Positions 15,911 to 25,800 of a stretch of DNA of 64,000 nt are shown here, in pieces. Below the pieces are notes generated by a model. The model ran no database searches. It was not told the DNA's origin and saw only the letters and a list, made by a program, of their open reading frames with translations. Source of the DNA: CAYMUL01 sp964393605 (lineage in GTDB: Bacteria; Bacteroidota; Ignavibacteria; Ignavibacteriales; Ignavibacteriaceae); assembly GCA_964393605.1 (NCBI GenBank), contig CAYMUL010000012.1, positions 30,322 through 94,321 of the forward strand, read 5' to 3'. The position numbers and the translations under genes are program-made. Numbering within the stretch: position 1 is the stretch's first letter; every line of letters begins with the position of its first letter.

Positions 15911-17893
15911 TTGACTGACCTCTCAATCATCATCGTCAACTATAACGTAAAAGAATTTCTTCACAATCTTTTAGTATCAATAGAAAAAGCTTCTAAAGAT
16001 TTGAGCGTGCAAACAATTGTTGTTGATAACGCTTCCGAAGATGGCAGTGTCGAATTCATTAAAGAAAAATTTCCTTCCGTTAATTTGATCGAGAATAAAA
16101 TTAATCTCGGCTTCAGTAAAGCGAATAACATCGGTTTAAAAATTGCAGACGGGAAATTTCTCCTTCTTCTTAATCCCGATACATTGGTTCAAGAAAATAC
16201 ATTTACGGAGATGATAAAATTTTTTGAATCACACACCGATGCGGGAATGGCGGGGTGTAAAATATTAAATCCTGACGGAACTCTTCAACTTGCTTGCAGA
16301 AGAAGTTTTCCTGGACCGTGGACTTCATTCAGCAAAGTTACAGGGTTGAGTTCACTCTTTCCGAAAAGTAAATTGTTCGCACGATATAATCTTACATATC
16401 TTGACGAGAACGAGATTAATGAAGTCGATGCAATTTCAGGTTCATTTATGATGTTGCGAAAAGAAGTCTATGAAAAAATCGGCGGGCTCGATGAAATATT
16501 TTTTATGTACGGAGAAGATCTTGATTGGTGCTATCGTGTTCAGCGTGCGGGCTTTAAAGTTTTTTATGTTCCATCGACGCAGATTTTACATTACAAAGGT
16601 GAAAGCACCAAGCGAAGCAGTTTGGATGAAACAAAATATTTCTATCAGGCAATGCACTTGTTTGTGAGGAAACATCTCGCAACATCTTTTCTCGTTGAGA
16701 TTATTTTGCGCTCGGCAATTTTCATCAGAAGAATTTTTGCATTCGTCGGAAGACACAAACTTGTTTTCGTTTCAGTGTTGCTCGATATTCTCTTCTTCAA
16801 TTTTTCTTTATACCTCGCCGAACATACTTATTTGTACTTCCGGGATTGGCGCGGCTTTCCCGATTTTTCTTTGATGATCATCTATTCAATTCCGGTTTTC
16901 GTTCACCTCATAATTTCCTTCTCTTTAAAAATATATAAACAGAATTCACTTTCACTGCTAAAAAATATTTCAGCAATCATTACAAGTTTTATAGTGCTTT
17001 CATCGTTGACATATTTTTTCAAAGACTTCGCTTACTCGCGCGGCGTTTTGATTCTTGCTTATCTCTACATTGCATTTACACTTTCTTTGTGGAGAATTTT
17101 TTATAAAATCTTTTTCAAACTTGGATTGCCGAGTTATGAAAAATCATTGACACGCGCGTTAGTTATAGGAACAGGAAGTAGTTCTGTTTCTGTTGCCGAA
17201 AAATTAAAAACAAGAACTACGGGAAGCCATCAGATTATTGGGCTTGTTGCATCATCCGTAAAAGAAATGAGCGGCAATGTTTCCGGCTTTGAAATTGTTG
17301 GCTACACTGAAATTATTTCGAAGATCATTCGAGAAAAAAAGATTGCCGAAATAATTTTTCCGCCTGAAGGAATAAGTTATAACGAAATGATGACTATAGT
17401 TTCGGTTTGTCAAAAAGAAAATGTAGAATTCAAACTTGCCGGCAGCGATGTGAATTTTCTCGTCGGTAAATCTTCCGTTGCAATGCTCGATGATATTTCG
17501 CTGATCAACATTCAATACAATTTAGCGAAGCCGCTTCATCGATTCATAAAGAAAATATTTGATCTTTTTCTTTCAGCGCTGTTGTTGATTCTTCTTTATA
17601 TCCCATTACAAATTTTGCAAATCGTTATCGGGAGGAAAAATGCCGCTTCGAATTTCATGAATCAAATTCCGCAAGTATTTTCCGGCAGAAAAAGTTTTGT
17701 TGGTCCAGAAAAATTTTACACAACACAAAATTTATATCTTGGCAAAGAAGGTTTAACCGGCTTTTGGTTTATTGAAGATGACCTTGAGGAAAACAGAGAA
17801 AAATTGGATATATTCTATGCCAAGAATCAAAGCATCTGGCTTGATCTTGAAATATTAGGACGAACTTTTAGTAAAATGATTTTTAAAAAATAG
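15911..17893 (+). CDS. Fusion of GT2 glycosyltransferase with a degenerate polyprenyl glycosylphosphotransferase
   Basis: About 660 residues in two halves. Residues 1-290 are a GT2 (DLSIIIVNYN, VVDNASEDGS, LLNPDTL, FFMYGEDLDWCYRV). From about 305 on, the layout of a WbaP-like protein follows: four or so helices, a nucleotide-binding-like domain (RALVIGTGSSS) and a C-terminal domain that begins like a catalytic domain (FIKKIFDLFLSALLLILLY). That domain is much shortened: KFRSM and DELPQ are absent, while SFVGPE, GLTGFW and WLDLEILGRTF remain. It should therefore be inactive as a phosphotransferase. Start taken as TTG at 15911, after the previous stop; an in-frame TTG at 15863 would overlap it. 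Confidence 0.85.
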   Translation: MTDLSIIIVNYNVKEFLHNLLVSIEKASKDLSVQTIVVDNASEDGSVEFIKEKFPSVNLIENKINLGFSKANNIGLKIADGKFLLLLNPDTLVQENTFTEMIKFFESHTDAGMAGCKILNPDGTLQLACRRSFPGPWTSFSKVTGLSSLFPKSKLFARYNLTYLDENEINEVDAISGSFMMLRKEVYEKIGGLDEIFFMYGEDLDWCYRVQRAGFKVFYVPSTQILHYKGESTKRSSLDETKYFYQAMHLFVRKHLATSFLVEIILRSAIFIRRIFAFVGRHKLVFVSVLLDILFFNFSLYLAEHTYLYFRDWRGFPDFSLMIIYSIPVFVHLIISFSLKIYKQNSLSLLKNISAIITSFIVLSSLTYFFKDFAYSRGVLILAYLYIAFTLSLWRIFYKIFFKLGLPSYEKSLTRALVIGTGSSSVSVAEKLKTRTTGSHQIIGLVASSVKEMSGNVSGFEIVGYTEIISKIIREKKIAEIIFPPEGISYNEMMTIVSVCQKENVEFKLAGSDVNFLVGKSSVAMLDDISLINIQYNLAKPLHRFIKKIFDLFLSALLLILLYIPLQILQIVIGRKNAASNFMNQIPQVFSGRKSFVGPEKFYTTQNLYLGKEGLTGFWFIEDDLEENREKLDIFYAKNQSIWLDLEILGRTFSKMIFKK

Positions 17894-17900
17894 GTTTATC

Positions 17901-18851
17901 ATGGCAAAAACAATTTTAGATTTTGAAAAACCGATTGTTGAACTTGAAGAGAAGCTCGAACAAATGCGAGCTTTATCGGATAACCTGAACATCGATTCCG
18001 AAATTCAAAGAATAGAATCAAAAGTTAAAGAACTCAAAGAAACTATCTACAAAGATTTAACGCGCTGGCAACGAGTGCAACTTGCGCGCCACCCCGAACG
18101 ACCTTACACGCTCGATTATATTTATTTAATGACACAAGATTTTATCGAGCTTCACGGCGATAGATATTTTAAGGACGATAAAGCAGTCGTCGGCGGGTTT
18201 GCAAAAATTGATGACCACAAAGTTATGATTATCGGGCAGCAGAAAGGGCGCGATACCAAATCTAATCTTTACAGAAATTTTGGTATGATGAATCCCGAAG
18301 GTTACCGCAAAGCATTGCGCTTGATGAAACTTGCAGAAAAGTTCAGTGTGCCGGTTATTACGATGCTCGATACTCCCGGCGCATATCCCGGACTCGAAGC
18401 CGAAGAGCGGGGACAAGCGGAAGCAATCGCAAGAAATTTATTTGAGATGGCTCGGCTCAAAGTTCCGATTATAGTTGTGATAATTGGTGAAGGTGCAAGC
18501 GGTGGTGCGCTCGGCATTGGAATTGGCGATCGCATTTTAATGCTTGAAAATTGCTGGTACTCTGTCATCAGCCCCGAATCTTGTTCAAGCATTTTGTGGA
18601 GAAGTTGGGATTATAAAGAGCAAGCCGCAGAGGCGTTGAAGCTGACTGCGCCCGATCTCATCGAACAAAAAATTATCGATAGAATTGTTCCCGAACCTCT
18701 CGGAGGCGCGCATAAAAATCATGAAGAGATGGCGGCGATTCTCAAATCCGTTTTGAAAGAAGAACTTTCCGAATTGAAACAAATAAAAATTTCAAAACTT
18801 CTTGATAACAGGTTGGAGAAATTTAAATCTATGGGCGCGTTCGAAGAATAA
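17901..18851 (+). CDS. accA: Acetyl-CoA carboxylase carboxyltransferase subunit alpha
   Basis: Alpha half of the carboxyltransferase that moves CO2 from biotin to acetyl-CoA, giving malonyl-CoA, the first committed step of fatty acid synthesis. The 316-residue length is standard. Recognisable segments are the N-terminal ILDFEKPIVELEEKLEQMR, WQRVQLARHPERPYTLDYI, ELHGDRYFKDD, the TPGAYPGLEAEERGQAEAI active-site region and IGEGASGGALGIGIGD. It begins seven bases after the polysaccharide cluster. The partner accD is not in the window. Confidence 0.97.
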   Translation: MAKTILDFEKPIVELEEKLEQMRALSDNLNIDSEIQRIESKVKELKETIYKDLTRWQRVQLARHPERPYTLDYIYLMTQDFIELHGDRYFKDDKAVVGGFAKIDDHKVMIIGQQKGRDTKSNLYRNFGMMNPEGYRKALRLMKLAEKFSVPVITMLDTPGAYPGLEAEERGQAEAIARNLFEMARLKVPIIVVIIGEGASGGALGIGIGDRILMLENCWYSVISPESCSSILWRSWDYKEQAAEALKLTAPDLIEQKIIDRIVPEPLGGAHKNHEEMAAILKSVLKEELSELKQIKISKLLDNRLEKFKSMGAFEE

Positions 18852-18853
18852 AG

Positions 18854-19273
18854 ATGCTTTGCCACACAACGGAAATTCGCGTTCGCTACGCCGATACCGA
18901 TCAAATGCAGTTTGCATACAACGGAAAATATTTTGAGTACTTCGAAGTCGGCAGAACAGAATTGATGCGGGAACTCGGGCTTCCATATCATACTGTTGAA
19001 CAATCCGGTTATCAACTTCCTGTTCGCGAAGCTCATGTGAAATATTTAAGTCCCGCATATTATGATGAAGTGTTAATCATTGAATCGGTTGTTAAAGAAT
19101 TGCCGGGAGTGAAAATTCATATCGACCACACCATCACGAGCAAAGCGAGAAACGAAGTTGTTGCCGAAGGATATATCGAATTGGTTTTCACAAAAAAAGA
19201 AACTAAAAAACCTGCTCGTCCGCCTCAATTTTTTTTAGAAAAGATGAAACCGTTTTTCGAAAATGGTTATTAA
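18854..19273 (+). CDS. Acyl-CoA thioesterase, YbgC/4-hydroxybenzoyl-CoA thioesterase family
   Basis: A 139-residue single hot-dog-fold protein. The N-terminal TEIRVRYADTDQMQFAYNGKYFEYFEVGRTELMRELG carries the active-site aspartate (YADTDQM) and the long central helix of the family, followed by PVREAHVKYLSPAYYDEVLI and a final beta-sheet. Such enzymes hydrolyse acyl-CoA or acyl-ACP thioesters. It starts two bases after accA, so it is probably co-expressed with fatty acid synthesis. The substrate cannot be read from the sequence. Confidence 0.88.
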   Translation: MLCHTTEIRVRYADTDQMQFAYNGKYFEYFEVGRTELMRELGLPYHTVEQSGYQLPVREAHVKYLSPAYYDEVLIIESVVKELPGVKIHIDHTITSKARNEVVAEGYIELVFTKKETKKPARPPQFFLEKMKPFFENGY

Positions 19274-19305
19274 AATCTTGAATTATTTTTTCGCAATGAA
19301 ATTCC

Positions 19306-20769
19306 ATGCTCGATAAAATTAAACAGCTTTCCAAAGATACACTGTTATACGGGCTAAGCACGATGCTCGGAAGGTTTGTAAATTTTTTACTCGTCCCGCT
19401 TTACACAAATTTATTTGCGCCGGCGGAGTATGGTGTTGTTGTAAATTATTATGCCTTCATCGGTTTGATAACGGTTCTCTATCATTACGGAATGGATTCT
19501 GCATACTTAAAGTTCGGCAGAAACAAAGAATTTCCCGACACAAAAATTACATTCTCAACTTCGCTAATTACGGTAACGGCAACTGGTTTGTTGTTGAGTT
19601 TAATTTTACTTTCTATAAATCAATTTGCAATTCAACCCGCGCTTAGTATACCCGAGCAATATTCTTATCTGATATCATTCATAATTGGAATCACATTCTG
19701 CGATATGCTTGCGGCAATTCCTTTCGTCGAACTCCGATTACAAAAACGTGCGCTCCGGTTTTCGGTAGTCAAAATTATTAACATAATTGTCAATGTCGGA
19801 ATGAATATTTATTTGATTCTTATTTTAAAGAAGGGAATTGAAGCAGTGTTCATCAGCAATCTAATCGCATCGGTGTTGACCGTAATTTTGTTGGCGGATG
19901 TGTACGTAAAACTTTTTACTGCAAAACTTTCTTTTCCACTTTTAAAAAGAATGTTGAAATTCGCTCTCCCTTATTTACCCGGCGGATTTGCCGCAATAAT
20001 GTTGCACGTTATCGATAGACCAATTGTAGAAAAATTAACCGACTTTTCTTCGCTCGGAATTTATCAGGCAAATTATCGCCTCGGTATTTTTATGATGCTT
20101 TACATCAACATGTTTCAATATGCGTGGCAACCATTTTTTTTAGAACACCAAAACGATAAAGATGCAACAAAAATATTTTCAAAAGTGATGACTTACTTTA
20201 CGCTTGTCGGATGTGTTATCACTCTTGTTATTTCACTTTTCATAAATGATCTTGCAACTTTCGAAATATTCGGAAAGAGCATGATCGGAAAAGCTTACTG
20301 GAGCGGACTTTCTATTGTGCCGATTGTTTTACTCGCGTATCTCTTCAATGGTTTTCACGTAATTTTCACTGCGGGGATTTTCATTAAAGAAAACAGCAAA
20401 TCCGTTCCGTTAATAATGGGCATCGGCGCAATTTCGAATGTTATCCTTAATTTTATTTTGATTCCGATTTTTCATATTACCGGCGCGGCACTCGCAACTC
20501 TCGGAAGTTATATTTTAATTGCCGCGGGATTTTATCTCTCGGCGCAAAAACTTTTTCCCATTCAATATGAATGGAAGAAATTAACATCAATTATGTTAAT
20601 GCTACTTTTGTGCGGAATAATTTTTTACATACTTCACGGAAACGAACTTCTAACGATCTTTACAAAGCTCGGATTAATGCTGATCTTCGCCGCCTCAATT
20701 TTTATTTTCAAGATTATCGATGCAAACGAAATTCAATTTCTCAAATCAAAAATATTTTTTAGAAGATGA
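19306..20769 (+). CDS. Second polysaccharide flippase (MOP superfamily)
   Basis: A 487-residue protein with 12-14 predicted helices, starting LDKIKQLSKDTLLYGLSTMLGRFVNFLLVPLYTNLFAPAEYG, the typical first helices of Wzx-type and related lipid-linked glycan exporters. It overlaps the dut start by four bases. It lies outside the polysaccharide cluster, behind accA and a thioesterase, so it probably handles a different substrate from the flippase at 6384. Flippase versus other MOP role is not decided by sequence. Confidence 0.82.
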   Translation: MLDKIKQLSKDTLLYGLSTMLGRFVNFLLVPLYTNLFAPAEYGVVVNYYAFIGLITVLYHYGMDSAYLKFGRNKEFPDTKITFSTSLITVTATGLLLSLILLSINQFAIQPALSIPEQYSYLISFIIGITFCDMLAAIPFVELRLQKRALRFSVVKIINIIVNVGMNIYLILILKKGIEAVFISNLIASVLTVILLADVYVKLFTAKLSFPLLKRMLKFALPYLPGGFAAIMLHVIDRPIVEKLTDFSSLGIYQANYRLGIFMMLYINMFQYAWQPFFLEHQNDKDATKIFSKVMTYFTLVGCVITLVISLFINDLATFEIFGKSMIGKAYWSGLSIVPIVLLAYLFNGFHVIFTAGIFIKENSKSVPLIMGIGAISNVILNFILIPIFHITGAALATLGSYILIAAGFYLSAQKLFPIQYEWKKLTSIMLMLLLCGIIFYILHGNELLTIFTKLGLMLIFAASIFIFKIIDANEIQFLKSKIFFRR

Positions 20770-21224
20770 TAGAAACAGTTACAATAAATATCAAAAGATT
20801 ATCGGAAGAATTTAGCGACATACCTTTGCCCGAATACGAAACGGAAGGGAGTTCGGGAATGGATATTCGCGCCGCAGTTCGGAGTTCAATAGTAGTTGAA
20901 AAAGGAAAGATCGGTTTAGTACCGACGAATCTTTCGGTAGAAATTCCGGTTGGTTATGAAATACAAGTTCGTCCGCGCAGCGGTCTCGCGCTGAAGCATG
21001 GTATTGCAGTTTTAAATTCTCCCGGCACAATAGATTCCGATTATCGCGGTGAAGTAAAAATTATTTTAATGAATCTCGGCGAAGAAAATTTTGAAATTAA
21101 ACGCGGCGATAGAATTGCTCAACTTGTTGTTGCAAAAACAATTCATGCAAAATTAAATTTGAGTAACGAGTTAAATGAAAGCAAACGAAACTCCGGCGGT
21201 TTCGGACACACGGGAACGAAATAA
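20766..21224 (+). CDS. dut: dUTP diphosphatase
   Basis: Homotrimeric enzyme hydrolysing dUTP to dUMP and pyrophosphate, keeping uracil out of DNA and feeding dTMP synthesis. All five family motifs are present in 152 residues: SSGMDIRAA, RPRSGLALKHG, NSPGTIDSDYRGE (with the catalytic Asp), RIAQLVV and the C-terminal RNSGGFGHTG arm. The start overlaps the flippase stop by ATGA. Transcription probably ends at the hairpin that begins about 40 bases downstream. Confidence 0.96.
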   Translation: MIETVTINIKRLSEEFSDIPLPEYETEGSSGMDIRAAVRSSIVVEKGKIGLVPTNLSVEIPVGYEIQVRPRSGLALKHGIAVLNSPGTIDSDYRGEVKIILMNLGEENFEIKRGDRIAQLVVAKTIHAKLNLSNELNESKRNSGGFGHTGTK

Positions 21225-21234
21225 GATTGAGTGG

Positions 21235-21372
21235 AGAATGGATAATTGACAATTGATAATTAGTCCGGGCGAATGCTCGACTTTTTTTATCCGTGCCAAT
21301 CAGCGTTATCAGTGTTCTATCTTTCTCATCATCTTAATCTTACACTTACACTTAATCTTACACTTAATCTTT
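21235..21372 (+). repeat. Composite intergenic repeat, copy A
   Basis: Made of four parts in order: an AT-rich stretch of short inverted ATAATTGACAATTGATAAT units; a terminator-type hairpin with GGGCGAATGCTCGAC; a 20-base block ending ATCCGTGCCAATCAG (21284-21303) that recurs exactly at 26133-26152; and a CTTACA-type hexamer repeat (about 21339-21370). Copy B at 26003-26220 has the same parts in the same order and orientation. Confidence 0.75.
21262..21289 (+). terminator. Terminator hairpin downstream of dut
   Basis: GTCCGGGC (21263-21270) pairs with GCTCGAC (21275-21281) with one bulged C and one G/U pair, loop GAAT, followed by seven Ts. It is part of composite repeat copy A. Confidence 0.75.
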
Positions 21373-21646
21373 CTCTTTCTCTGCATTGTGATTTGAAAAA
21401 TCTTTTTCCCTCACTCTGGCACGATGATTGATGCGGAAAAATTTTTCTTGACTTTAATTCTTTCTTTGCTTAAACTGAAACCAAGTAATTCGTAATTATT
21501 AACTAACTAATGAACAAATAATTTTTTTAATAAATAATGAGAACAACATGGCACGCATAATTGACATCCCCCCCCCCCGCGATATTTACATCTAGCAAAC
21601 CAATTAAATTTAATTTTTAACTTAATTCCTTTGTGGTAGGAAAGAA
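21373..21646. other. AT-rich gap upstream of the 21647 gene
   Basis: No gene or RNA is seen between the end of repeat copy A and the 21647 gene, apart from the promoter-like sequence at 21561-21588 with its C11 run. The open frames here are short and lack ribosome sites. Confidence 0.6.
21561..21588 (+). promoter_or_regulatory. Promoter-like sequence with an 11-C tract in the spacer
   Basis: A perfect -35 TTGACA (21561-21566) and a TATTTA (21583-21588) are 16 bases apart, and 11 of those 16 spacer bases are an unbroken C run (21568-21578). Gain of one C would make the optimal 17-base spacer. The gene at 21647 starts about 60 bases downstream. The -10 match is only partial. Confidence 0.4.
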
Positions 21647-22696
21647 ATGAAGAAAAATTATTTTGATATTTTTTATAGAGTAGCTTTATTTTTTATAAGC
21701 CCCTTACTCTTTGCAAGCCTCTCATGTAACGATAACCCAACAACGCACGATGATATTAAACCCGGTAGAAGAGATTATACGTGGAAAGTGGATACGTTAA
21801 ACTTGCCTTTTAATCCCTTCACTGATATTACGGGAACATCCCCGAATGATGTTTGGGTTTGCAGCCCAGGTGATGCCAATAAAATTTTCTATCACTTTGA
21901 TGGAATAATTTGGAAAACCGATTTAGCGTATAGAAATTTTTCGCCTTTATCAATTTATACCACTTCTCATTCTTCCGTTTGGAGTGCTGGTTTACAAGGG
22001 AGGATCTGGCAGTATTTATATGGTGGTTGGAGAGAGATTCATAAATACACTATGGACAGTGTAACGCACTTAGATCTTTTGGCAATAACTATCTTTAACA
22101 ATAATGAAATTCTTATAGGAGGGCAATATTTCAAAGAACAAAATTATTATGGCATAGTTTTGCACAATAATGGTATTACGTGGAAAAGTTTGAATATTAA
22201 TCTATTAAGAACAGCATTTGCAGATATAAAAATATCCGATAATGGAAAAATTTATTTTTGGGGTGTATCTAATGAGCAACTAACGGAAGGCAGATATCAG
22301 TTTTATGAATTTAGTGGGAACAATTTAACGGAAATATATTCAGGCACTCAGAATACTAATGCGGAGTTTGGAGGTCTTCTTCAATTAGGCTCAAAAACAT
22401 ATTTCATTATTGGTTATGATTTTTACAGCTATAATGATAATTCACTAAATAAAATAGGCAGATTATCTAACGATCCGAAATTTATGAATACGGGTGTTGG
22501 TAGAAATGAAAAAGACATTTTTCTAGGTATGAGAGATGGCATCGCTCACTACAATGGTGAAAATACAGTTTATCTATATCAGACATTGGGTAATGTTTTT
22601 GTTTTAAAGGGGATAGTCTTCGAAAAAGATGTTTTCTTCCTCGGCCGGGATGCAAACGGAAATAACTTTATCTTTCATGGTACGTTAAAGGAATAG
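21647..22696 (+). CDS. Putative surface lipoprotein, beta-propeller-like
   Basis: A 349-residue protein with a hydrophobic N-terminus ending in FASLSC (about residues 22-27). The cysteine after the h-region suggests lipidation, although the -3 residue is not the usual Leu. The body has repeating aromatic/Gly strands such as SPNDVWVCSPGD, HSSVWSAGLQGRIWQY and NNNEILIGGQY, as in propeller proteins that read 'how does it look' repeats in this phylum. There is no T9SS tail. It is preceded by GGAAAG and by the C-tract promoter, and it shares a repeat-flanked block with the 22883 gene. No enzymatic residues recognised. Confidence 0.65.
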   Translation: MKKNYFDIFYRVALFFISPLLFASLSCNDNPTTHDDIKPGRRDYTWKVDTLNLPFNPFTDITGTSPNDVWVCSPGDANKIFYHFDGIIWKTDLAYRNFSPLSIYTTSHSSVWSAGLQGRIWQYLYGGWREIHKYTMDSVTHLDLLAITIFNNNEILIGGQYFKEQNYYGIVLHNNGITWKSLNINLLRTAFADIKISDNGKIYFWGVSNEQLTEGRYQFYEFSGNNLTEIYSGTQNTNAEFGGLLQLGSKTYFIIGYDFYSYNDNSLNKIGRLSNDPKFMNTGVGRNEKDIFLGMRDGIAHYNGENTVYLYQTLGNVFVLKGIVFEKDVFFLGRDANGNNFIFHGTLKE

Positions 22697-22724
22697 AAAG
22701 GAGATTTTTCATACCCAATAAATA

Positions 22725-22755
22725 CATGGGATGGTGTAGCGAGCACCACCCCATG
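22725..22755. repeat. Strong 12-bp stem-loop between two surface genes
   Basis: CATGGGATGGTG (22725-22736) pairs with CACCACCCCATG (22744-22755) with one A/C mismatch; the loop is TAGCGAG. There is no T-run after it on the plus strand, so it is not a normal terminator. It may be a REP-like dispersed element or an mRNA-stabilising hairpin. Confidence 0.5.
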
Positions 22756-22796
22756 ATTCAATAGAATAGTCCATATAGGCTGGTAACCTGACATCA

Positions 22797-22814
22797 TTTA
22801 ACATCAATGTTAAA
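22797..22814. promoter_or_regulatory. Perfect inverted repeat upstream of the 22883 gene
   Basis: TTTAACAT and ATGTTAAA flank a CA centre, a perfect 8-bp inverted repeat about 70 bases before the start codon. Its spacing suits an operator for a dimeric regulator or a short hairpin; no binding protein can be named. Confidence 0.35.
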
Positions 22815-22882
22815 GATAATGAGCTATTCTCTTTTTAAAAGTAAAAAAAATATTTAAACAATTTATCTAAGAAAGGTTCAAA

Positions 22883-25800
22883 ATGAAAAATTTATTGATC
22901 ATTAAGAATTTATATTTTCTCCCACTATTCATGTTTATTTTGTATAATACTTCAAAAGCACAAACTTATAATGAATATCCTCTCTGGCCACAAAATATCG
23001 AAAGATATGAGATTAATGGCACTCCCTACTACCAAACAAGAATTTCAGGAGCATTTTGGGAACATGCATATGCGGGTAAGCAGGATGACTCCCCGAATGA
23101 CAGAAATACTTTTCGCGCAATCTATACTTGGTCAGTTACGTCAATTCCTACTACTGCGATAATAACTTCTGCGAGATTATATTTCAAAGGAATTGTTACC
23201 TCAAATGCGCCCTCGAATGAAACTGAATTTATATTTGAAGCAAAACAATTTCCAAATGCAAATTATAATAGCGGCGCTCAAGAACAATGGAACGCTATAT
23301 CAAATTCAACAATATTATTCACGGAATCCCTTCCGAGAAGTCTTAGTCCTTACAACTATTACAAAGATTTCACTTCTGGAAGCAACTTTGTCGCTTATAT
23401 ACAAAGTAGTCTTTCTACAGGTAAATTTCATTTAGCATTTCGAATACCGGTATCATCAGAGGAAACCTGGGGTACGAATAGAAATTTGCATGTTATCGAT
23501 TTTAAATCAACTGATGCCTTTCCCCAACAGGCTCTTAAATTAGTCATCAACTACACAGTTCCTCCATTAACATTAACAGCTCAAAATAATTTTACAGGAG
23601 GTAGAATTTATGTTGATGATATGGTAAATGATAAAGCTGCGCCATACACATTTACTAAAAATATTAGCGAGAATGTAACTCTGAAAGCCAAAGAACAAAT
23701 TGATAATCTTGGTTACAATAGGATTTGGAATGATAATGAAGCCCCAAATGCTTTAAGTCGTTGGTATAAAAATGGGATCCCCGGTAGTTTTTCTATTGAA
23801 AATATGTTTAATGCAACACAGAGTGATAATAATGCAATTTACGAAGCGGGGTTACGTAAACTGTTTAACATTAACCGAAATCTACTAACTGACGAAAATT
23901 CAGCAACTGAATTGATGACACAAATAGTCGAACAAAACAGCGAGACAATTTCAGCGCCAACACAGCAGATTGTTAACGGACGCACATATAATTTTGCGGG
24001 TTGGACTGACGGAGAAACAAACAATACGCGCACCATTACTCCGGCAGATAATGAAACCTATACTGCATTGTACAAATTGCCCCATTATTCAAATCAAACG
24101 AATGCTTTCGAAAATAGCAGTGCACGGAAATTTGTAAAAACCAGCGATGGTGTAATGCATCTTGTTTATGAAAGCATGGGAAGAGTTTGGTATGAAAAAA
24201 GCACAAATAACGGAGTTAATTGGGTTTTGATGAATGATGGAAAACCTCTCTCCTTTAGCGAATCGAAATCGCCTACAATTAGCCTGCGTTTTACAACAGG
24301 AAATATATACGATGTTGGAATTGTATATCAAGAAAAAAATGGAGATGGATATGATCTCATCTTCCATGCTTTCGGAACTAATTTTACCAATTGTACCGGA
24401 TTGACTAGATTTACAATTTACAATTCAACCGAAGATTATTATGAAGAAGGGGAAATAACTTTTTCATGGCGTACAAACGGCGAAGTATTAGCGGTTTGGA
24501 AGAGTAAAGAAAATTTTGCCAGTCCCGAATATATTCTGAAGTATTGGTATGGTGCAATCGGTCCATGTGGTATTACAGAATATCAACAAGGGCAGTTAAC
24601 AACCGAAAGAGATGCTGAATACCCCACTACAGGTGTTTATGGAAATTCCTTCCACATTACATGGCATGAAACTGGTGAATTATTCTACGCTTCTTACATC
24701 GGTGATAATACTTCAGGATTAACACCAAGTATTGAAAGAATTAACATTTCAGAAAACAATGGATACAATTACAATGAACACCCGTCTCTCACAGTATTGA
24801 ATGACAACATTGCTCGCATTGCATGGATTGGGCAAAGGATGGATGAAACCGAATCAATGCAGAGTAACGTTGTTTTCATGGCGCCGGATAACCCTTCACA
24901 TTTTTGGACTTTCGGAAATAACGTTAGTTCAACAAACATCAATCGGCCAGATAATGTAAATGCATACGTAATTGGGTGGAGTGAAGATAACGGAAACGTA
25001 AACAAAATTGTTGATAACCACTTAAGTCAATCGTATATCAGAAATCTAAATCAACTTGGGAAAGATATTCAAATCTGTAACGGTGCAACTTTTTCGCACA
25101 TGAAGGCAACTGCTTTTAATACGAGTAATTCACCTTATTCATTTAATTTGAGCAATGATATTCAATCGTATTATGGCGTCTCAAAGAATACCAGTGCCAC
25201 CTCCATCAGCGAAGGGCGGGAAGGAATTGTATCGAAAAATAAACTGCAATTTTATTTCGGCATGGGTGATATTAAAGTTGACGATGAACTTATCGGCTTC
25301 AAAGATATTGAAGAATCGGTACGTTTCTCAAATGTCTCAACTTTGAATAATTATCTAACTTCAAAACCGTTTCAGTTGTCAGACAATAGCAGTTTCTATT
25401 ATAGTGTTCAGTTCGGCATAACCGATACAAGTTTTGCCCAAAACACGCTGACGGCAAATTCATTTGTTACGTTCCGCGTATTGTTAGTGGATGATAACAC
25501 AAACCAGTTACTCGGCGCTTATGACGAAGTAACTTACACTCTCGCAAATCTTCTTCAGCATAAGAATATCGGTTACCAGGTAAATACAACTGGAATAGGA
25601 AACAGAACAGTCCGTCTTGTATTGGAAGTAACGGATAACATCGAACCCAAATATGCACTAGCAGAAAAGTATGCAGACGATAATGTAATAACAAAAGAGA
25701 AGTATGAGACGATAGAGTACAAGGGAAAACTTGGAATAACAGAATATGCATTAGCGCAGAATTATCCGAACCCATTCAATCCGATAACGACGATTAACTA

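Noticed and set aside
21339..21370. CRISPR-like array from CTTACA repeats
   Set aside because: Six-base tandem units without spacers; a simple microsatellite, repeated again at 26187-26218.
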